Source of the DNA: Solen grandis
Lineage: Eukaryota; Mollusca; Bivalvia; Adapedonta; Solenidae
Direction of reading: 5' to 3'
Assembly (NCBI GenBank): GCA_021229015.1
Contig: CM037778.1
Coordinates: 81,201,842-81,265,841 of the forward strand
Length of the DNA: 64,000 bases
The position numbers and the translations under genes were made by a program. Numbering within the stretch: position 1 is the first letter of the stretch; each line of letters starts with the position of its first letter. Positions 34,501 to 45,260 of this stretch are shown here, one piece after another. The notes below the pieces were generated by a model. It was not told where the DNA came from. It saw only the letters and a list, made by a program, of their open reading frames with translations, and did not search any database.

Positions 34501-35355
34501 TCTTGGATTTCCGAGTCCGAACCAGGCATTGGCAGTTTATGCGGGCAGTTTCATATAGTACAGAATTGGCAAACATTTTGGTATATAACATTGCTTGTTC
34601 TACTTTTTGGCCACCTACTCCTTAAATAAGCTACTTTTTGGCTGATTGCCACCCCACTATTAGACAACACCATAGCTAACTGTAAGCAACTGGTTGCATA
34701 TGGTTTGTCATACTGAATGCATGCCTGATGGTAATTTCTTCCTGTGTGTAGAGTGGATGTCACGCAAGGTGAAATCAGTGGAGGGGACACAGAGGGGTGC
34801 ATTTGGTGACACTTTTGCAAGCATTCCTTTCAGGATAATTGACAGCTTCTCTCTCCATTATTAATTCACTAACTTGCCAAATCTACTCATCCTTTTGACA
34901 CAGCTTTTCACCATTACCTGGACCATATTGCACCTTATTAAGGTTTAGTTTATGTGCTGATAAGAATATGTGACACCATAGCCCTCTGTCCCTGACCCCA
35001 CCAAGTTTTGGGAGTATGATAGAATGAGATAACGAAAAGAAACTGGTAAGAAACGCACAATAATTATTAAGTCTCCCAAACGAAATTTGGAGACTTATTG
35101 TTGTCTTCTTTCTTTTTATGGACCATATCTTTGAGACTGCTCGACCTATCTCTACATATAGTCCTCAATGAGAAGTATTGCCTCCCTAATTTTTGTAAAT
35201 GGGGGTCACTGGGGGTCAGGCCCCACCCCCTCAAAGGTGTTTTTTTTTTCTTCATAAAAAATGTATTTTGCTTAAATATTTCAAATTATTCAACCTTGAA
35301 TCATATATTTTTTTTGTTCTTCATAATGAGAAAAATTGAATAGTACTACTTTGGT
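31515..35355 (+). repeat. Large tandem duplication, unit 2 (3841 bp)
   Basis: This is the second copy of the 27602-31514 segment. The junction between copies is GGTGTCC|AAAAAGACAGC. The unit's 3' end instead runs into a C17 homopolymer (35358-35374), which is presumably the original continuation. The shared GTCC at both breakpoints is a 4-bp microhomology. Confidence 0.92.
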
Positions 35356-35780
35356 GTCCCCCCCCCCCCCCCCCGAGGTCACCCAGGGGCTAGGCCCCAC
35401 CCCCTGATATTTACTTAAAAATAACCTAATATCTGAAAAACTGTTCAGATCCTCACCCCTTAACCATATATATTCTTGTTCCTCATGATGAGACAGATTG
35501 AATGTTACTTCTTTAGTGTTCCCGGGGGGTCATAAAGGGGTCAGGCCCCTCCCCCTTAATTTTACTTATGACCTTATATCTCGAAAAATATTCAGATCCC
35601 CAGCCCTAAACCATATATATTCTTGTTCCTCACTATGAGACAGATTGAATGGTACTTCTTCAGTATCTCCAGTGGGTCACAAAGGGGTCTGGCCCCACAC
35701 CCTCAATTTTACTTATGACCTTTTTTCTCAAAAAACATTTGTGTATGATTGTCTAAGGAGAAACTTTGTTTGGGTAACTT
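35205..35780 (+). repeat. ~145-160-bp tandem repeats with GGGTCAGGCCCCACCCCC blocks
   Basis: Four diverged units start near 35205, 35374, 35523 and 35669. Each has a 'GGTCA...GGGG(C/T)CAGGCCCC' block, an AT-rich middle, 'ATATATTCTTGTTCCTCA' and 'GAGACAGATTGAATG'. The first unit lies inside duplication unit 2, so the duplication broke within this array. The end (35745-35770, AGGAGAAACTTTGTTTGGG) is roughly the inverse of the array's head AAGTCTCCCAAACG. Confidence 0.75.
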
Positions 35781-35825
35781 AGTAACAGTTCACCATTACA
35801 ATTATTATTTGTTTAAAGCATGTTT

Positions 35826-36600
35826 TTTATTAGCACACCTGAGCACAACATGCTAATGGTGAGCTATTGTCGCCGTTTGTCCAGCATCTGTCATCAGTGC
35901 ATGTGTCCGGCATCAACAATTTCCTTTAAACACCATCTCCTCCTAAACCACTTGGCCATATTTGATGAAAATTGCCTGGGATGTTCCTTTCATGAATCTC
36001 TACCAAAGTTGTTCAGATGGTTCCAGACAGTTGCATATCTGGGTCACAGGAGCTAAAAATAGATTTTTAAAGTGAAATCTTTAAAGATCTTCTTCTCCGA
36101 AACCGCAAGGCCTAGAGCTTAGATATTTGGTCTGTACCATTGTCTTATGGACCATTACCAAGTTTGTTCAAATCATGACCCTGGGGTCAAAATTGGCCCC
36201 ACCCCAGGGGTCACTTTATATTACATAGACTTATATAAGAAAAACTAGAAAAATCTTCTTGTCAGAAACTAGAAGGCCTTGAGTTTAGATATTTGGTGTA
36301 TTGCATTGTCTAATGGACCATTACCAAGTTTGTTCAAATCATTACCCTGGGGTCAAGATTGGCCCTGCCCCAGGGGTCACTTGATTTTATATAGACTTAT
36401 TTAGGAAATAACTAGAAAAATCTTCTGATCAGAAACAACAAGGCCTAGAGTTTAGATATTTGGTTAGTAGCATGGCCTAGTGAACATCTATAAATTTTGA
36501 TCAAATCTTGGCCCTGGGGTCAAAATTGGCCCCGTCCTAGCAGTCTCAGCTGCCAATGAGTTTTTGAGTTCGATATGATGTCATGCATGCTGTCCTAATA
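35826..36600 (+). repeat. AGCTCACC-family copy upstream of the CXorf38-like gene
   Basis: The head is TTAGCACACCTGAGCACAAC. Three ~170-bp blocks follow, each with 'AGGCCTAGAG(C/T)TTAGATATTTGG' and 'CCTGGGGTCAAAATTGGCCC' (from about 36070, 36245 and 36415). The family terminus is not seen; the sequence runs into an acceptor-like TTTTTTAG at 36610. Confidence 0.6.
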
Positions 36601-36652
36601 TATTTTTTAGGTCAAGTGAGTGCACCATCCACATCAGGGGATTTTGTCAGTA

Positions 36653-39600
36653 ATGGCTACTTCTTCCATGGCTGTATCTCACCAAGCCCAGATTGCAGAC
36701 CCAACCTTCCGTAACTGGGTCAAGGCGGGGCTTGCTCTGAAGTACACTAAAGAAGGATTAGAATCCTTCATTGATGATGAAACAAGAGAGTTCCACACAT
36801 CCCTGCTGAAGCAACTTGGTCAACAGCCGCCACAGTACTGTGGCCAGTGTACCATAGACAACTTGCTGCCTCACAAGTCATCTGCATGTCCAGGACAGAG
36901 AAATACGTGTATTTGTTCAAAACATGTTAACAACCGCCGTGATTGTCCAAATAATATATGTGGGACACTTTGCACTGCTATAATATCAGCACACAGGTTT
37001 AAAGGACCTGCATGGAAGAATTCTCACATATCCCAGTGGGTTACAGATTACTGGGAACTCGGGAAAAACTATCTTCCCAATACTGGGGGGTACACAAACA
37101 TAACATCTGCCAAGGACACAGATTTAAGTGGACTAGTGAACATTGGGATAAACTTGGAGGATATAACAAACAGACACACATTTCCAAATCTTGACCCCAA
37201 AGGTGCTCCAGATGTTTTTTGCCAGGTAATCTAGAGGTGTATTTTATGATATTATTGTTTGACAATATTTTAGGTTTGGCCAGTAGTATGGCAAATCAAA
37301 TTTGCTTGTTTGATTGCATTTTGATATTTCTTTAACATACTACGCCGTCGATTGACTTTGACTTTTCCAAGAATTTTACATCGGTCGCTTTCCCGCTTAC
37401 TGTAGAAAACCAAAGGCATTGTGTATGCCAATCAGAATGTAGCTCCGCCCTTTGGCTTCACCTGGTTATTGATTTTTGCTCAGTTCTCAGTTTTACTTCC
37501 ATGATGGAAGTTTCGGCCGAGATGGACTTAAAAAAAATCATTATCCCTATAAAGGGTGTCAGCGGTGCATTTTGGAAAGGTTTTGAGATGACATTTGAGG
37601 ATTTTATATAATTCCTACATGAAGAAGTACAGCAATTAAAATGTCTAGATGTCATTAAAAGCCACACGTTCGTAGACCATGATGACAAGGACAAATATAG
37701 GAGTAATAAAACTGCAATGTGCCAACACGGGTCTGAATGAAGCTAGCGACGTCACATTCTCTATTTATAGATTGATAAAACTGCACTTGATTCCTCTCGC
37801 TAAGGAGGCGTGGTTTATATTCGTCAACCGAAGCGACGTTCTATTTGACAGGTGATAAGGTCGAATGGAATATTGTTTTTTTGTTGAAGTGTAAAGTGGA
37901 GAAAAGTCAAAGTCAATCGCATGGCGTAGTAATTTCATATTGTGACCTGCAGCTCATTACAGGTAGAGGATGACCATGGGTGTGCATTATTTTTGGTACA
38001 AACGGCACCCTGGTAGAACCACTGTCCTACTGTAAAGCTAATGAAAAACTTCCTCACGTATTATAGCAAAGTACCAAGACTGGGATTTGAACCCATCATA
38101 TTGAGGTTTGTGCGACCCCCTTGCAAATCAAGACTTTGTTTCTAAAGATGATTACAATTTTTTGTTTAATGTTTAAACTAATATTATGTCAATTTTTCTA
38201 ACAGTATTTTTATCATTCACACATGAAAAAATATAGATTCAAGAAAATATATTCTGAGATGTTCACAAATTTAGTACATAAATACTGGTGGTTTAAAGTA
38301 AAGATACTGAACCATGCTTGTAATTATATCTCCCCCCATATTTATATGGGAGAGACATATTGTTTTTGTCAGAGTTTTCTGTCTGTCTGTTACACTTCTT
38401 GTCTGGCGCATAACTCACAAAGTATTGAAGCTATTAGATCTCATGGAGGAAAAGTGTCATGCACAAAAACTGTAACTCTGCACATCATGTTTTTGAAGTT
38501 ATTGCCCTTTTGTTAAATTTCGTACCTATTTTTTTTAATAGAGTTTTAAAGCCATTAACTTGAAACTTTTCAAGTGGATAGACCTCATGAAGGAGAAGCA
38601 TAAGAACCATAACTCTCTGCATCATATTTTTGAGTTACTGCCCTTTGTTAAATTTCATACTTATTTTTTGTTGAGCGCATTACTCATGCACTATGAGACA
38701 TATAACCTTGAAACTTCATAGGTGGATCTACCTCACAAAGGGGAATTACAGTGCACAAAAAAAACCCTTAATTCTGCAAATCATATTGCCTGTTGTTTAT
38801 TTCATATTCAATTAAGTTTTGTCTGGAGCATTACTGATGTACTGTAAGACATATAATCTTGAAACTTCATAGGTGGGTAGATGTTATGGATGAGAATTGT
38901 AGTACACAAGAGCATAATCCACTTCCAAGGTTTCTTGTTGGAGTTATTCCCCTTTTATACAATTTTGTGTCCTTAAGATAACTCCAGATCAACTCATGCT
39001 GTTGGTATTAAATTTCATTTCTGGAAAGAAATTATTGAGAAAAAGTGTCATGCACAAAGTTTATAGCTCTGGCTTAGCATTTTTGGAGTTATACCCCCTT
39101 TTCACAATTTCATGACTGCAAAATAACATCTATTCCACTTAGGCGTTGGAAACAAAATTTCAGCTATGGACAGAAATTGATGAGAGGAAGTGTCACACAC
39201 AAGGTCCATAACTCTGGACAGAGCTTGATCAATATAGTCAGCCCTTTAACTATTTACACCATTAATACTGATGACATAATTACCATAAAAATTCAATGAT
39301 ATTAACCAACATCAATTAAAACAATCAGATTTTTGTCATGAATATACTCAATTACTGCAGACGTTTTGTACCCTAGCCATACAGGGCTTACCTGCTGCTT
39401 GTCCATCCAAATTATTCTTTTACATGTGAAAAATAACAATGTATCCCTTTTTTCAAACTACAGTTTGCAAAAAATGTGCTAATGTTTTTGTAACTTAAAT
39501 CATGGTAGGTCTACTTTTTCATTTCAAATAAAGCATATGTCATTGTGTGCCTCAGTGTATGTGTTTCTGTATGAGGGGATGTCATAGTCCAGTGTTAGAG

Positions 39601-39855
39601 TACATAGTTCTGGCTCTTGAGGTTGTGGGTTTGAACCCTCCATCTAGAGTCAAGATCCAGTCATGATTTTATGTGAGTCTTGTTGTCTGGTTACAGTGTA
39701 GAAGAGCAAGAAACGAGATCATGCACAATGAACAACACTCCGTAACTGATGTGAAGCTGACGGAATATCTCGGTGTGATGAAAGACACACTGCATTGTAT
39801 AGCTGCCTTTAGTAGTGACGGTTCAGCACAGCAGTCTCTCCTCAAACTGTCACAG
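36653..39855 (+). CDS. CXorf38-like protein with HEPN motif, two exons, 3' end not found
   Basis: Exon 36653-37225 (191 codons from the ATG) and exon 39697-39855 (53 codons) join in phase 0 (TGCCAG|GTAATC; GGTTACAG|TGT). The ATG is chosen because an in-frame TGA lies at 36617-36619 upstream. Residues 19-26 (FRNWVKAG) open a helical region. A cysteine-rich stretch follows (about 62-110), then WVTDYWELGKNYLP, the W...WE..K...P signature I know from vertebrate CXorf38. Exon 2 starts CRRARNEIMH (192-201), an R-x4-H HEPN motif in the CXorf38/DZIP3-like context. HEPN domains often act as RNases or RNA-binding helices, but activity here is unproven. The 244 residues are shorter than human CXorf38 (about 319), and exon 2 ends at a good donor (CACAG|GTAAAT), so at least one 3' exon lies elsewhere. 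The family is expanded in bivalves as far as I know. Confidence 0.72.
37340..37929. mobile_element. 590-bp TA-flanked TIR element in the CXorf38-like intron
   Basis: The left end CTACGCCGTCGATTGACTTT and the inverted right end (read on the minus strand CTACGCCATGCGATTGACTTT) match over about 30 bp with a 2-bp indel. Each is flanked by TA (37338-37339 and 37930-37931), the target of Tc1/mariner-type elements. There is no transposase frame, so it is a MITE. It is less AT-rich than the intron around it. Confidence 0.75.
37932..39575 (+). repeat. Intron DNA with a ~150-bp tandem repeat
   Basis: A minus-strand tRNA-type B box (GGGATTTGAACCC on the plus strand, 38082-38094) suggests a SINE fragment, though no A box is seen. 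From about 38325 a repeat opens with the hairpin CTCCCCCCATATTTATATGGGAG. It continues as about five diverged blocks with 'GCATAACTC', 'AAGTGTCATGCACAA' and 'ATAACTCTG' to ~39230. The rest is AT-rich with nothing recognised. Confidence 0.6.
39576..39665 (+). repeat. tRNA-derived SINE head just before exon 2
   Basis: An A-box-like TAGTCCAGTGT (39585-39595) and a B box GGTTTGAACCC (39628-39638) lie 33 bp apart, as in the promoter of a tRNA gene. The arms do not form a full cloverleaf, so it is a tRNA-derived SINE or tRNA pseudogene rather than a functional tRNA. It ends about 30 bp before the exon 2 acceptor. Confidence 0.55.
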
Positions 39856-40285
39856 GTAAATTTCTGTTGTGCTCTTGGTAAACTTCTTCACGTTTGTCCC
39901 TGTAGTATTTTTTTGTGTCCCGTCACCAATGGGGACCCACTGCCAGGGTTGTGGTGGGGTTGGGATGATTAGGAAAGGGTTGAAAAATTAAGAGTTTACA
40001 TTGAGCTAACATGATGGACAAGCTAATTGAGTCTGTGTCTAATTTGTAAACATGTTGATTTAAATGATGACATTTGACTATAACATAAACAAAACTGTGA
40101 ATTTGGAGGGCAGACTGTCATTAAGTCTACCCCAAGTCATAACTATCAACATTGTACAAGAAGTGTCCATTACTTAACAGTGAAAGAATAAATGTACCGC
40201 TAGGGGAGTTGTTTGAAACATTTCTGGACAAGTGTCATAACATTTTAGCTCACCTGACATTTGTGGACAAGTGTCATAACTTTTT
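39856..40285. other. Noncoding stretch after exon 2
   Basis: This is presumed intron. A 39-bp direct duplication (TGGACAAGTGTCATAAC...TTTAGCTCACCTGA) at 40225 and 40264 joins a truncated and a full AGCTCACC head. No further CXorf38-like exon was found. Confidence 0.45.
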
Positions 40286-40690
40286 AGCTCACCTGAGCAC
40301 GACGTGCTCATGGTGAACTATTAGGATAACCCTGTGTCCGTCGTCCGTCTAGCGCTGTCAACGATTTGCTTTAAACGACATCTCCTCTGAAACCACAGAC
40401 AGAATTTGATTAAACATGGCAGGGATGATCTTTGGGTGAACCATCACAGAAATTGCTAAAATAAACTTGATCCATATAGAACTCTGGTTGCCATGACAAT
40501 GGAAAGAAAAAAAACAAAAAAACTTTAAACGACATCTCCTCTGAAACTACTGGCCAGATTTCAAAATGTTTTAGTACAGATGTTCCTTGGAAAAGTCTCT
40601 ACCAAGATTGCTGAAATTATTCTGATCCATAGAAAATATGACCGCCATGGGTGGGGTCAAATTGCTTAAAATGTATTTAGTGAATATGAC
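40286..40690 (+). repeat. AGCTCACC-family 5' copy, truncated
   Basis: Head AGCTCACCTGAGCACGACGT, then 'GACATCTCCTCTGAAACCAC', 'CTTGATCCATATAGAACTC' and 'ACTACTGGCCAGATTTCAAA'. It breaks off around 40690 into unique DNA. 40691-41120 shows no recognisable feature. Confidence 0.7.
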
Positions 40691-41124
40691 ATCTGTAAAG
40701 TCTGCCTGATATGCCTAGAACTTGCATCTTTTCGAGATCTCCTTTGCATGACACTTCTCTCACTTACAGATCCACTTGTCAATGCATGTCATTAAATGCT
40801 GTGGAAAATTGTATAGATTATTATTATAACTCCATAATTCTGTCAGCTTTCATGACGTCTTAGACTGATGTCCAGATCTTGGGTAGTCAGCAATTTACAT
40901 CACACGAAGGTTTGTTTTTGAAGATGTTGAAACACTCAAATAAATTATGCTGGTTTTCATTGCTTAACTTTTGCCGTATATGTCAGTGATCATGATAAGC
41001 TTCTCTGATTTTAGTTTTCCCATGAATACTCAGAACTTTATGGAATGTTGATGTCCTAGTTGCGTATTTACAGCTTTAGCAAAACGACTGTTCTCTACTA
41101 CATGTACCATTGTTTATTACCATA

Positions 41125-41805
41125 CCAATGGGGATATGGTTATAGTCTCCCTCCGTCCGTCTGTGTGTCGGAATTTTGCTTCCGCTCCCTAACTCTGACA
41201 TTTCTTATTTGATTTTGAAATTACTTGGCAGAAATGTTCACCATCCTGAGATGATGTGTAGCGCACAATCCACAGGTGTGTAGTTTCAAGGTCAAGGTCA
41301 CACTTAGAGTTCAAAGGTAAAAAATCGGGTCTATTTTTCGTTTCCGCTCCATAACTCTGACATTCCTTCCTTGATGGATTTTGAAATTACTCAGCAGAAA
41401 TGCTCACCATCATAAGATAATGTGTCACATGCTATCCCCAGGTCTGTGGCTTCAAGATCAAGGTCACACTTAGAGTTTAAAGGTCAAAAATGATGTCTAT
41501 TTTTTGTTTCTGCTCCATTACTCCATTTTGTATCTTCTATATAACTCTGATATTCCTTGATGAATTTTGAAATTACTTAGAAGAAATGCTAACCATGATA
41601 AGGTAGTGTGTTGCATGCATTCTCCAGGTCTGTACCTCCAAGGACAAGGTCAAACTAAGAGTTCAAAAATGTTGTACAGTCAAAAATGTTCACCATCATG
41701 AAGCAATGTGATGCAATCCCAAGTCTGTAGCTCCAAGGTCAAGGTCACACTAAGAGTCCTAAGTTGTTTTTTTGTGTCCCCTCCATATCTTTGTCACTCC
41801 TCAAT
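41125..41805 (+). repeat. ~165-bp tandem repeat with AAGGTCAAGGTCACACT blocks
   Basis: After 'ACCATACCAATGGGGATATG' and 'CTCCGTCCGTCTGTG', about four diverged units share 'CCGCTCC(A/C)TAACTCTGACATT', 'GAAATTACT(T/C)(G/A)G(C/A)AGAAATG' and 'CAAGGTCAAGGTCACACTTA'. The design matches the blocks inside the intron element at 13.4-13.9 kb, so it is the same broad family. Confidence 0.7.
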
Positions 41806-41812
41806 ATTTTTT

Positions 41813-43290
41813 AGCTCACCTGAGCACAAAGTGCTCAAGGTGAGCTTTTGTGATCGCCCTTCGTCCGGCGTCCGGCGTCGTCCGTCGTCCGTCAACAATT
41901 TGCTTTAAACGACATCTCCTCTGAAACCGCTGGACAGAATTTAATGAAACTTGGCAGGAATGTTCCTTGGGTAAGGCTCTACAAAAGATGCTAAAATAAA
42001 GTTGATCCATGAAGAACTCTGGTTGCCATGGCTACAAAAAGAAAAACATTTGAAAACTTTAAAAATCATCTCCTTCAAAACTACTGGCCAGATTTCAAAA
42101 TAATTTGGTACAGATGTTCCTTGGGTCAACCTCTACCAAAGTTGCTAAAATTATTCCGATACTTAAAAAAACATGGCCGCCAGGGGCGGGGCTTATTTGC
42201 CTTATATGTATATAGAGAAACCTTTAAACAACATCTCCTCTGAAACCACTTGACAGAATTTGATTAAACTTGGCACGGATGATCCTTGGGTCAACCTTCA
42301 CAAAAATTGCTAAAATAAACTTGATCCATGTAGAACTCTGGTTGCCATGGCAACAACAAAAAAAAATGAAAACTTTAAAAATCATCTTCTTCAAAACTAC
42401 TGGCCAGATTTTAAAATAAATTGGTACAGATGTTCCTTGGGTCAACCTCTACCAAAGTTGCTAAAATTATTGCGATCCGTAAAAAAACATGGCCGCCAGG
42501 GGCGGGGCTTATTTGCCTTATATGTATATAGAGAAACCTTTAAACAACATCTCCTCTGAAACCACTTGACAGAATTTGATTAAACTTGGCACGGATGATC
42601 CTTGGGTCAACCTTCACAAAAGTTGCTAAAATAAACTTGATCCATGAAGAACTCTGGTTGCCATGGCAACAAAAAGAAAAAAAAATGAAAACTTTGAAAA
42701 TCATCTTCTTCAAAACTACTGGCCAGATTTTAAAATGAATTGGTACAGATGTTCCTTGGGTCAACCTCTACCAAAGTTGCTAAAATTATTCCGATCCGTA
42801 AAAAAACATGGCCGCCAGGGGTGGAGCTTATTTGCCTTATATGTATATAGAGAAACCTTTAAACAACATCTCCTCTGAAACCACTTGACAGAATTTGATT
42901 AAACTTGGCGGGGATGATCCTTGGGTCAACCTTCACAAAAGTTGCTAAAATAAACTTGATCCATGTAGAACTCTGGTTGCCATGGCAACAAAAAAAAAAA
43001 TGGAAACTTTAAAAATCATCTTCTGCAAAACTACTGGCCAGATTTTAAAATAAATTGGTACAGATGTTCCTTGGGTCAACCTCTACCAAAGTTGCTAAAA
43101 TTATTGCGATCCGTAAAAAACATGGCCGCCAGGGGCGGGGCTTATTTGCCTTATATGTATATAGAGAAAACTTTAATCAACATTTCCTCTGAAACCACTT
43201 GATCCATGTAGAACTCTGGTTGCCATGGCAACAAAAAAAAAATATGAAAACTATGAAAAATAAATTGGTACAGATGTTCCTTGGGTCAAC
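41813..43290 (+). repeat. AGCTCACC-family copy with a ~317-bp tandem array (4.3 units)
   Basis: Head AGCTCACCTGAGCACAAAGT with its mirror GTGCTCAAGGTGAGC, then 'CGTCCGGCGTCCGGCGTCG'. Tandem units start at 41914, 42233, 42549, 42868 and 43182 (periods 314-319). Each contains 'TGAAACCACTTGACAGAATT', 'TGATCCATG(T/A)AGAACTCTGG' and 'CAAAACTACTGGCCAGATTT'. Each also has 'CATGGCCGCCAGGGGCGGGG'. The last unit is cut off by the insertion starting at ~43291. Paired plus/minus ORFs of 62-74 codons recur once per unit and are repeat shadows. Confidence 0.9.
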
Positions 43291-44125
43291 CTTTTTATAC
43301 CCCCGAAACGAAGGAGTCACCCGGTGGTCGGTCGGTCGGTTGGTTGGTCGGTCGGTCGGTCGGTCCAGCGGTCCGTTGCATTTTACTTGTCCGGAGCATA
43401 ACTTGAAAATACAACTTCATGCAATGATCAAGCACATGGAGAGGAAGTGCAGTGCACAAGAACCATAACTCTATCTAGAGTAATTACAGAGTTATTGCCC
43501 TTTGTTACTTTTCCTTGTCCAGTGTATAACTTGTAAACTAATGGTTGGATTTCAAAACAATTTCATACAATGGTCAAGCACAATATGAGGAAGTGCAGTG
43601 CACAAGAACCATAACTTTATCTATAGTAATTACAGAGTTATTGCCCTTGTTACTTTTCCTTGTCCAGGTATAACTTGTAAACTATGGTTGGATTTCAAAA
43701 CAATTTCATACAATGGTCAACCACAATATGAGGAGTGCAGTGCACAAGAACCATAACTCTATCTAGAGTAATTACAGAGTTATTTCCCTTTGTTACTTTT
43801 CCTTGTCCATAGCATAACTTGAAAAGAACTGGTTGGATTTCAAAACAATTTCATACAATTGTCAACCACAATAAGAGGAAGTGCAGTGCACAAGAACCAT
43901 AACTCTATCTAGTAATTACAGAGTTATTCCCTTTGTTACTTTTCCTTGTCCAGCTAACTTAAGAACTGGTTGGAATTCAAAAAATTTCATACAATGGTCA
44001 ACACAATAAGAGGAAGTGCAATGCACAAAGTATGTATAGTTATTGCCCTTGCACTTACATACAATAGTCAAGCGCAATAAGAGGAAGTAATCCTAATAAC
44101 TTCATCATTTCTAAAGCAGTATTGC
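43291..44125 (+). repeat. (GGTC)n-headed repeat inserted in the array
   Basis: It begins 'TATACCCCCGAAACGAAGG', then (GGTC/GGTT)n, then about five ~130-165-bp units with 'ACTTTTCCTTGTCC', 'AAGTGCAGTGCACAAGAACC' and 'ACAGAGTTATTGCCC'. It ends 'TATTGCGGGGGTATTAATC'. The TACCCCC...GGGGGTA ends are inverted. It belongs to the same general type as 21645-22880 and sits inside an AGCTCACC-family copy whose terminus follows at 44165-44201. Confidence 0.75.
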
Positions 44126-44164
44126 GGGGGTATTAATCACATTTAGTGATAGTTCTAGTTATCT

Positions 44165-45225
44165 CAGGTGAGCGATTTAGGGCCATCATGGGCCTCTTGT
44201 TTTTTTTTAGCTCACCTGGTATTGTGATCATTCTCGCGTCCGTTGTACGTTGTGCGTCGTCAACTTTTGCTTTAAACAGCATCTCCTCCAAAACCGCTAA
44301 GCAGATTTGAATGACAATCAAAAGGAATGATCATTTGGTGATACTGCACAAAAATAGCTAAAATCGTTCCGTTCCGCCAACCAAGATGGCCACCAGAGCT
44401 AAAAATAGAATAATCTTTAAACGACATCTCCTAACGCTAGCAGATTTTGATGAAATTTTAAGGAATGATCCTTGGTGGTACTGACAAAAATAGCTAAATT
44501 GTGTCCGCCAACCAAGATGGCCGCCAGAGCTTAAAATAGAAAAATCTTTAAACAACATCTTCTCCTAAACTGCTAAGCAGATTTAAATGTCATTCAATAG
44601 TAATGATCATTGGGTGATACTGCACAAAATAGCTAAAATCTTTCCCGTCCACCAACCAAGATGGCTGCCAGAGCTAAAAATAAAATAAACTTTAAACATC
44701 ATCCCCTCCTAAACTGCTGAGCAGATTTTGATGAAATTTTACAGGAATGATTCTTAGATGGTACTGAGCAAAAATAGCTAAAATCGTTCCGACCCACCAA
44801 CCAAGATGGCCACTAGTGCTAAAAATAGAAAAATCTTTAAACAACATCTTCTCCTAAACCGCTAAGCAAATTATAATGAAACTCAATCGGAATGATCATT
44901 GGGTGATACTGCACAAAAATAGCTAAAATTTTCCTTCCAACCAAACATCTCCTCCTAAACGGCTGAGCCGATTTTGATGAAATTTTACAGGAATGATTTT
45001 TAGGTGGTACTGATCAAAATTAGCTTAAATCATTCCAATCCGCCAACCAAAATGGCCACCAGAGTTAAAAATAACTTCTTAACGACTTAGAAGATTTTGA
45101 TGAAACTTTACAGGAATGATCCTTAGGTGGTACTGAGCAAAAATAGCTAAAATTGATTAGGTCTGCCTACCAAGATGGCCACCAGAACTAAAAAAATAAT
45201 AAAATTTAAATACTATATAATTTAT
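44165..45225 (+). repeat. AGCTCACC-family terminus followed by a second family copy
   Basis: The terminus CAGGTGAGCGATTTAGGGCC with 'CATGGGCCTCTTGTTT' (44165-44203) closes the interrupted copy. At 44209 a new head AGCTCACCTGGTATTGTG starts a variant with ~150-bp units carrying 'CAACCAAGATGGCC(A/G)CCAGAG', 'AACGACATCTCCTCCTAAAC' and 'GCACAAAAATAGCTAAAAT'. It runs to ~45200, where the next copy interrupts it. Confidence 0.75.
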
Positions 45226-45260
45226 TATGTGTTAATTTTTTTCCTTACTTTAGCATTTTT

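Noticed and set aside
27794..35343. Seven ORFs present in two copies (e.g. 84 and 89 codons, minus strand)
   Set aside because: They are duplicated because the 3.9-kb segment is duplicated; composition is AT-driven and contains no recognisable domain.
39576..39665. Functional tRNA gene
   Set aside because: A and B boxes are present but the acceptor and anticodon arms do not pair over their full length.
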